The notes beneath the pieces are model-generated. The model saw only the letters and a program-made list of their open reading frames with translations, did not search any database and was not told the origin of the DNA. From assembly GCA_024403005.1 (NCBI GenBank), contig JAKSSQ010000134.1, positions 1 to 5,202 of the forward strand: 5,202 nucleotides of DNA. The letters run 5' to 3'. Each line of letters opens with the position of its first letter. The stretch's first letter is position 1. The stretch comes from Clostridia bacterium (lineage in GTDB: Bacteria > Bacillota > Clostridia > Peptostreptococcales > Anaerovoracaceae). Below, in pieces: positions 5,162 through 5,202 of this stretch. The position numbers were made by a program, and so were the translations under genes.

Positions 5162-5202
5162 CCCCGGGGACGGGTATCCCCTTCGGGGACATGGCGCTTT
5201 AG
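5162..5202. repeat. Start of a third REP-like repeat, cut by the window edge
   Basis: Beginning just after the DUF3810 stop codon, this has GGGGACGGGTA at 5166-5176, identical to 311-321. Next come a small hairpin TCCCC-TTC-GGGGA (5178-5190) and a degenerate second copy, GGGGACATGGCGCTTTAG (5185-5202). The last bases again enter the CTTTA octamer. The small hairpin has no U-tract inside the window, so termination here cannot be judged. Confidence 0.7.

Overview
The window looks like a stretch of a bacterial chromosome from an anaerobic Firmicute, probably class Clostridia. The reasons are protein style: a Hanks-type kinase with the DFN variant, DUF4352-like secreted domains, a small four-helix membrane protein of a kind I associate with Clostridia, and strong AGGAGG ribosome binding sites on several genes. 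G+C is near 50% by eye. I cannot name a genus. The window holds no rRNA, tRNA, CRISPR array, transposase or phage gene.

Layout from left to right: (1) the 3' end of a metallo-beta-lactamase-fold gene resembling AiiA-type N-acyl homoserine lactonases, closed by a strong hairpin terminator that can work in both directions; (2) a cluster of REP-like palindromic repeats built from a GGGGACGGG core and 8-nt TAAAGTGC units; (3) four leftward genes. These are a small HTH-like protein, a VanZ-like membrane protein, an exported protein with two DUF4352-like domains, and a four-helix membrane protein. The last three are tightly packed (17-nt overlap, then an 8-nt gap) and are probably one operon with its own extended -10 promoter; (4) a rightward membrane-anchored Ser/Thr protein kinase, divergent from the HTH gene across 50 bp; (5) a second repeat cluster in inverted orientation; (6) a rightward DUF3810-type membrane protein with an HExxH metalloprotease-like motif; (7) the start of a third repeat cluster at the right edge.

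How the genes may work together is inference. The HTH protein and kinase share a control region and look like a signalling pair. The VanZ-like, DUF4352 and small membrane proteins form a cell-envelope set transcribed away from them. The most striking structural fact is that this whole block (HTH, kinase and envelope operon) is bounded by two copies of a 47-nt sequence in inverted orientation, identical at 45 of 47 positions. The left copy abuts the stop codon of the last operon gene. The repeats are probably REP/BIME-like elements, but the arrangement could also let the segment invert.
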